DNA of 6,454 nucleotides from Methylacidiphilum sp. (GTDB lineage Bacteria; Verrucomicrobiota; Verrucomicrobiia; CAIQCK01). The stretch spans positions 1 through 6,454 of the forward strand of contig DYDC01000164.1 in assembly GCA_020718125.1 (NCBI GenBank), written 5' to 3'. Positions 4,385 to 6,454 of the stretch are shown here, in pieces (the stretch's first letter is position 1; each line of letters begins with the position of its first letter). The translations under genes and the position numbers were made by a program. The notes beneath the pieces were generated by a model, which saw nothing but the letters and a program-made list of their open reading frames with translations, was not told where the DNA came from and ran no database searches.

Positions 4385-5917
4385 ATGAAACTCCTCGCTG
4401 CAATTCCTTCTGGCCGCGTTGCGTGGCGCGGCATGATCCAGTCGCTCCTGGCGGCTGCGGCGATCCTCGCGATCATCGCGCCTGACGCCCTGGCCGAACC
4501 GGTGCCGTTGGTGAACGGCAGCGCGGTCAACGGCGACGTCACCAACGTCACGGCACAAGGCTTTGAACTCAAACTGCCTTACGGCGCGGCGAAGTATGCG
4601 TGGTCGCAGGTGGATTTGCGCCGGCTGCCGACGGTCAATCCGGGCTTGTTCCAAACCTACAGCAAACTATCGGGCTACCAGCCGCCCGCCGCGCCGGCAT
4701 TGACCGTGCGCCCGGCCGTCACGCCGCCGGCGGCTCCTGTGGCGGTGCCACAGGTCGTGACGGCCGCGGCGTCTCCCGCTGAGTGGCCGTGTTTCCGCGG
4801 GCCGAACCACGACGGGAAGTCGCCGGACAAAGGATTGCTCAAGGAATGGCCGGCCGACGGGCCGAAGCTGTTGTGGAAGATCAGCGATATCGGAAAAGGT
4901 TTCTCCAGCCCGACCGTCAGCGGCGGCTCGATCTACGTCACCGGCGAGGAGGGCGGCAATCTGTCGTTGTTCGCGCTCGACATGGACGGCAAACAGAAGT
5001 GGAAAGTGGACGCGGGCGGCATCTGCAAGAAAGTCCCCGGCGCGCGAGGCTCGCCGACGGTGGACGGCGCGAATCTCTATTTGCTGGCGGGCGACGGCCT
5101 GTTCGGCTGCTACGACACGAAGACCGGCACGCGCAAGTGGACGCACCAGGCGACCGCGCTGGGCGGCAGCCCCGGCGGCTGGGGTTACGCCGAGTCGGCG
5201 CTGATTCACGGCAAGCTCGCCATCTTCAAGCCGGGCGGGCAGGGCTGCATCGTCGCGTTCGACAAGAACAGCGGCCAGAAAGTCTGGAGCAGCAAAGGGT
5301 TCTCCGCAGGACCGGAATACGGCTCGTGTCTGCCGTTCACGTTCGGCAACGTCCCGATGATCGCCACGGGCACGCGCGAGGGCTTGGTGTGCGTCAACGC
5401 CACTACAGGCGAACTGTTGTGGCAGAACCCGTTCGCGGCCAGGAACCCTGCCAACTGCCCCACGCCCGCCTACGGCGACGGTTATGTGTTCTGGGCCAAC
5501 GGCTATAACAAGGGCGGCATCTGCATGAAACTTTCGCCCGGCGGCAAAGCGGAGGAGGCGTGGACCACTCAGAACATGATCTGCCACCACGGCGGCTACG
5601 TCATTGAGAGCGGCTGCATCTATGGCAATCACAACAACGGCTGGGCGTGCCTCGACCTAAAGACCGGCGGGAAGAAGTGGTTCGAGAAAGGCGTCGGCAA
5701 AGGTTCGCTCTGCTGGGCCGATGGCATGTTCTACCTCTTCAGCGAAAGAGGCGGCCAGGCCGCGCTCGCGACCTGTTCGCCGCAAGGCCTCGAAGTCAAA
5801 GGCCGCGTCCATGTGGTCGGCTCCGGCCCGAGCTGGGCGCATCCGGTCGTCATCGGCGGCCGACTGTATCTGCGCTACGGCACCAACCTCTACTGCTACG
5901 ACGTGCGGACCAAGTGA
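4385..5917 (+). CDS. exported PQQ-like beta-propeller protein
   Basis: 510 residues. Residues 1-37 form a signal peptide (R11, R15, hydrophobic SLLAAAAILAIIA, cleavage after ALA). Residues 38-85 form a small beta-rich region resembling the short SH3-like repeats of PVC-group exported proteins. Residues 99-133 are a Pro/Ala/Val-rich linker. WPCFRGPNHDGKSPDKG (134-150) then opens a quinoprotein-type, BamB-like propeller. Blade signatures (LxAxDxxxGxxxW type) are seen near 193-206, 239-252, 288-301, 334-346, 380-393 and 420-432, with a last one before the C-terminus. In this family such propellers are mostly non-catalytic binding or scaffolding modules in the periplasm or on the outer membrane. 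True PQQ dehydrogenase motifs (paired Cys with Trp docking and Ca ligands) are not evident. Ten or more cysteines in the mature protein is high for a propeller. The gene stands alone and its stop codon directly touches a broken gene on the other strand. Confidence 0.85.
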   Translation: MKLLAAIPSGRVAWRGMIQSLLAAAAILAIIAPDALAEPVPLVNGSAVNGDVTNVTAQGFELKLPYGAAKYAWSQVDLRRLPTVNPGLFQTYSKLSGYQPPAAPALTVRPAVTPPAAPVAVPQVVTAAASPAEWPCFRGPNHDGKSPDKGLLKEWPADGPKLLWKISDIGKGFSSPTVSGGSIYVTGEEGGNLSLFALDMDGKQKWKVDAGGICKKVPGARGSPTVDGANLYLLAGDGLFGCYDTKTGTRKWTHQATALGGSPGGWGYAESALIHGKLAIFKPGGQGCIVAFDKNSGQKVWSSKGFSAGPEYGSCLPFTFGNVPMIATGTREGLVCVNATTGELLWQNPFAARNPANCPTPAYGDGYVFWANGYNKGGICMKLSPGGKAEEAWTTQNMICHHGGYVIESGCIYGNHNNGWACLDLKTGGKKWFEKGVGKGSLCWADGMFYLFSERGGQAALATCSPQGLEVKGRVHVVGSGPSWAHPVVIGGRLYLRYGTNLYCYDVRTK

Positions 5918-6412
5918 AGCCGCGCCGCGCGGCAACCAGTCACCCTCCCAGTGCTGGAGCACAAACGTCACCGCGCGGTCGCGATAGGTCCGGTAGAGGT
6001 GTGCCGCCACATCGCAATACTCCCGCGTCACCGCCTCGCAAAAACTTTCCGGCAAGCCCGCCTTGCGCCAGCCTGCCTCGACCGGGCTGTCCGTCTCCAG
6101 CACGATTGTGGCGAACGGCATCGCAAAGACCTGCTGGAAATGCTCCGACTGCGCCAACTCGACCAAGTTGCGACAGTCGCCCCACCGGCTGTGGAACGGA
6201 TAAGCCCTCTCCAACTGGCGCGGCGCGAACCAACACTTTCCCAGCCGCGTGCCCAACTCGATCAATCTCTCCGCACCCTCGATCAGAAAAGGTTTCTCTG
6301 TCAGGCAATACTGTCCGCCAACGTGCGTCGCGCCGAAACGAGCATTGAAGTCACGCGGCAGCTTCTCCAGTCGGCTGGGCCTCGCGGGGTTGTCATCTGT
6401 CCACAGTGGTTG
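5918..6412 (-). pseudogene. fragment of a TIM-barrel/glycoside-hydrolase-like protein, both ends lost
   Basis: Read on the minus strand from 6412, the frame gives about 165 residues with strong protein character: LWTDDNPARP near the start, then GGQYCLTEKPFLIEGAERL, GKCWFAPRQLERAYPFHSRW, and near the end TFVLQHWEGDWLPRG. The HWEGDW strand and the Trp/Asp-rich beginning resemble bacterial TIM-barrel proteins of a glycoside-hydrolase type. I cannot name the family firmly. Full-length relatives are, from memory, some 400 residues and continue beyond the HWEGDW strand. Here the frame has a stop at 6413-6415 immediately before the similarity and no ATG, GTG or TTG near the start. At the other end the similarity stops at the PQQ gene's stop codon, and the frame only stays open as antisense of that gene. 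A remnant or a chimeric join are both possible. A true short gene starting at an internal CTG or TTG is less likely. Confidence 0.5.
5919..5933. repeat. GCCGCG/CGCGGC hairpin just after the propeller stop
   Basis: GCCGCG (5919-5924) and CGCGGC (5928-5933) pair perfectly around CCG, two bases after the stop of the propeller gene and at the apparent junction with the broken minus-strand gene. There is no T-tract, so termination is uncertain. Short GC-rich palindromes of this size arise easily by chance here. Confidence 0.25.
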
Positions 6413-6423
6413 TCACGCTCCGG

Positions 6424-6454
6424 GGCGCAACTTGACACACGCACCACGATCAAG
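6424..6454 (-). repeat. right arm of 31-bp perfect inverted repeat
   Basis: The last 31 bases, GGCGCAACTTGACACACGCA and the following eleven, are the exact reverse complement of 26-56. The window ends precisely at the end of the match, as expected if an assembly stopped at a repeat it could not resolve. Nothing recognisable lies in 6413-6423 between this arm and the broken gene, apart from the stop at 6413-6415. Confidence 0.8.

Noticed and set aside
4667..5632. Long minus-strand open frame opposite the propeller gene
   Set aside because: Antisense of a clear exported propeller protein; Ala/Arg-rich with no recognisable motif.
26..6454. Circular molecule or prophage/plasmid closure from the matching ends
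   Set aside because: The terminal match is inverted, not direct, so the ends cannot be overlapped to close a circle. No replication, phage or partition genes are present.
1..6454. CRISPR array, tRNA or rRNA genes
   Set aside because: No regularly spaced repeats and no cloverleaf or conserved rRNA sequence were found by reading both strands.

Overview
The window is GC-rich and densely coding, and gives the impression of a Verrucomicrobiota-type (Pedosphaera/Limisphaerales-like) or related PVC-group genome. The clues are a secreted PQQ-like beta-propeller protein with the WPxFRGP...DGxS entry typical of that group, a small CPxC...CxxC zinc-ribbon ORF, and a perfect GC-rich hairpin of the dispersed-repeat type between genes. 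The assignment is an inference; there is no rRNA or other marker gene.

Layout from left to right. (1) 1-154: a hairpin, one arm of a 31-bp inverted repeat whose other arm is the last 31 bases of the window, and the leader of the first gene. (2) 155-2968: three co-directional genes. They are a secreted YceI-family protein, a LarA-type nickel-pincer (NPN) racemase/epimerase homologue, and an SDR oxidoreductase of the D-mannonate oxidoreductase (UxuB/YjmF-like) type. The last two have similar leaders (AGGAG, a short A/C-rich spacer, start) and are separated by a perfect 14-bp-stem hairpin. Together they suggest sugar-acid (aldonate/hexuronate) metabolism in which a Ni-pincer enzyme epimerises C2 of an aldonate that the SDR makes or consumes. 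(3) 3121-3754: a HEPN/MNT (MntA/HepT) toxin-antitoxin pair with overlapping reading frames, followed by a 39-codon ORF coupled through ATGA and preceded by its own GGAGG. (4) 3918-4384: a small zinc-ribbon ORF whose 3' half loses the local codon bias and runs into a region full of hairpins, including a segment that can pair with either of two partners. (5) 4385-5917: an exported PQQ-like beta-propeller protein with a Pro/Ala-rich linker. (6) 5918-6412, minus strand: a broken piece of a protein with a TIM-barrel/glycoside-hydrolase-like look (HWEGDW motif). It abuts the propeller stop codon with no gap and is cut off at its 5' end close to the right-hand repeat arm.

The least ordinary parts are the LarA-like/UxuB-like pair, the extra small ORF behind hepT, the structured non-coding stretch at 4047-4333, and the two suspicious junctions at the right end. 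Those junctions may be real rearrangements or assembly joins.
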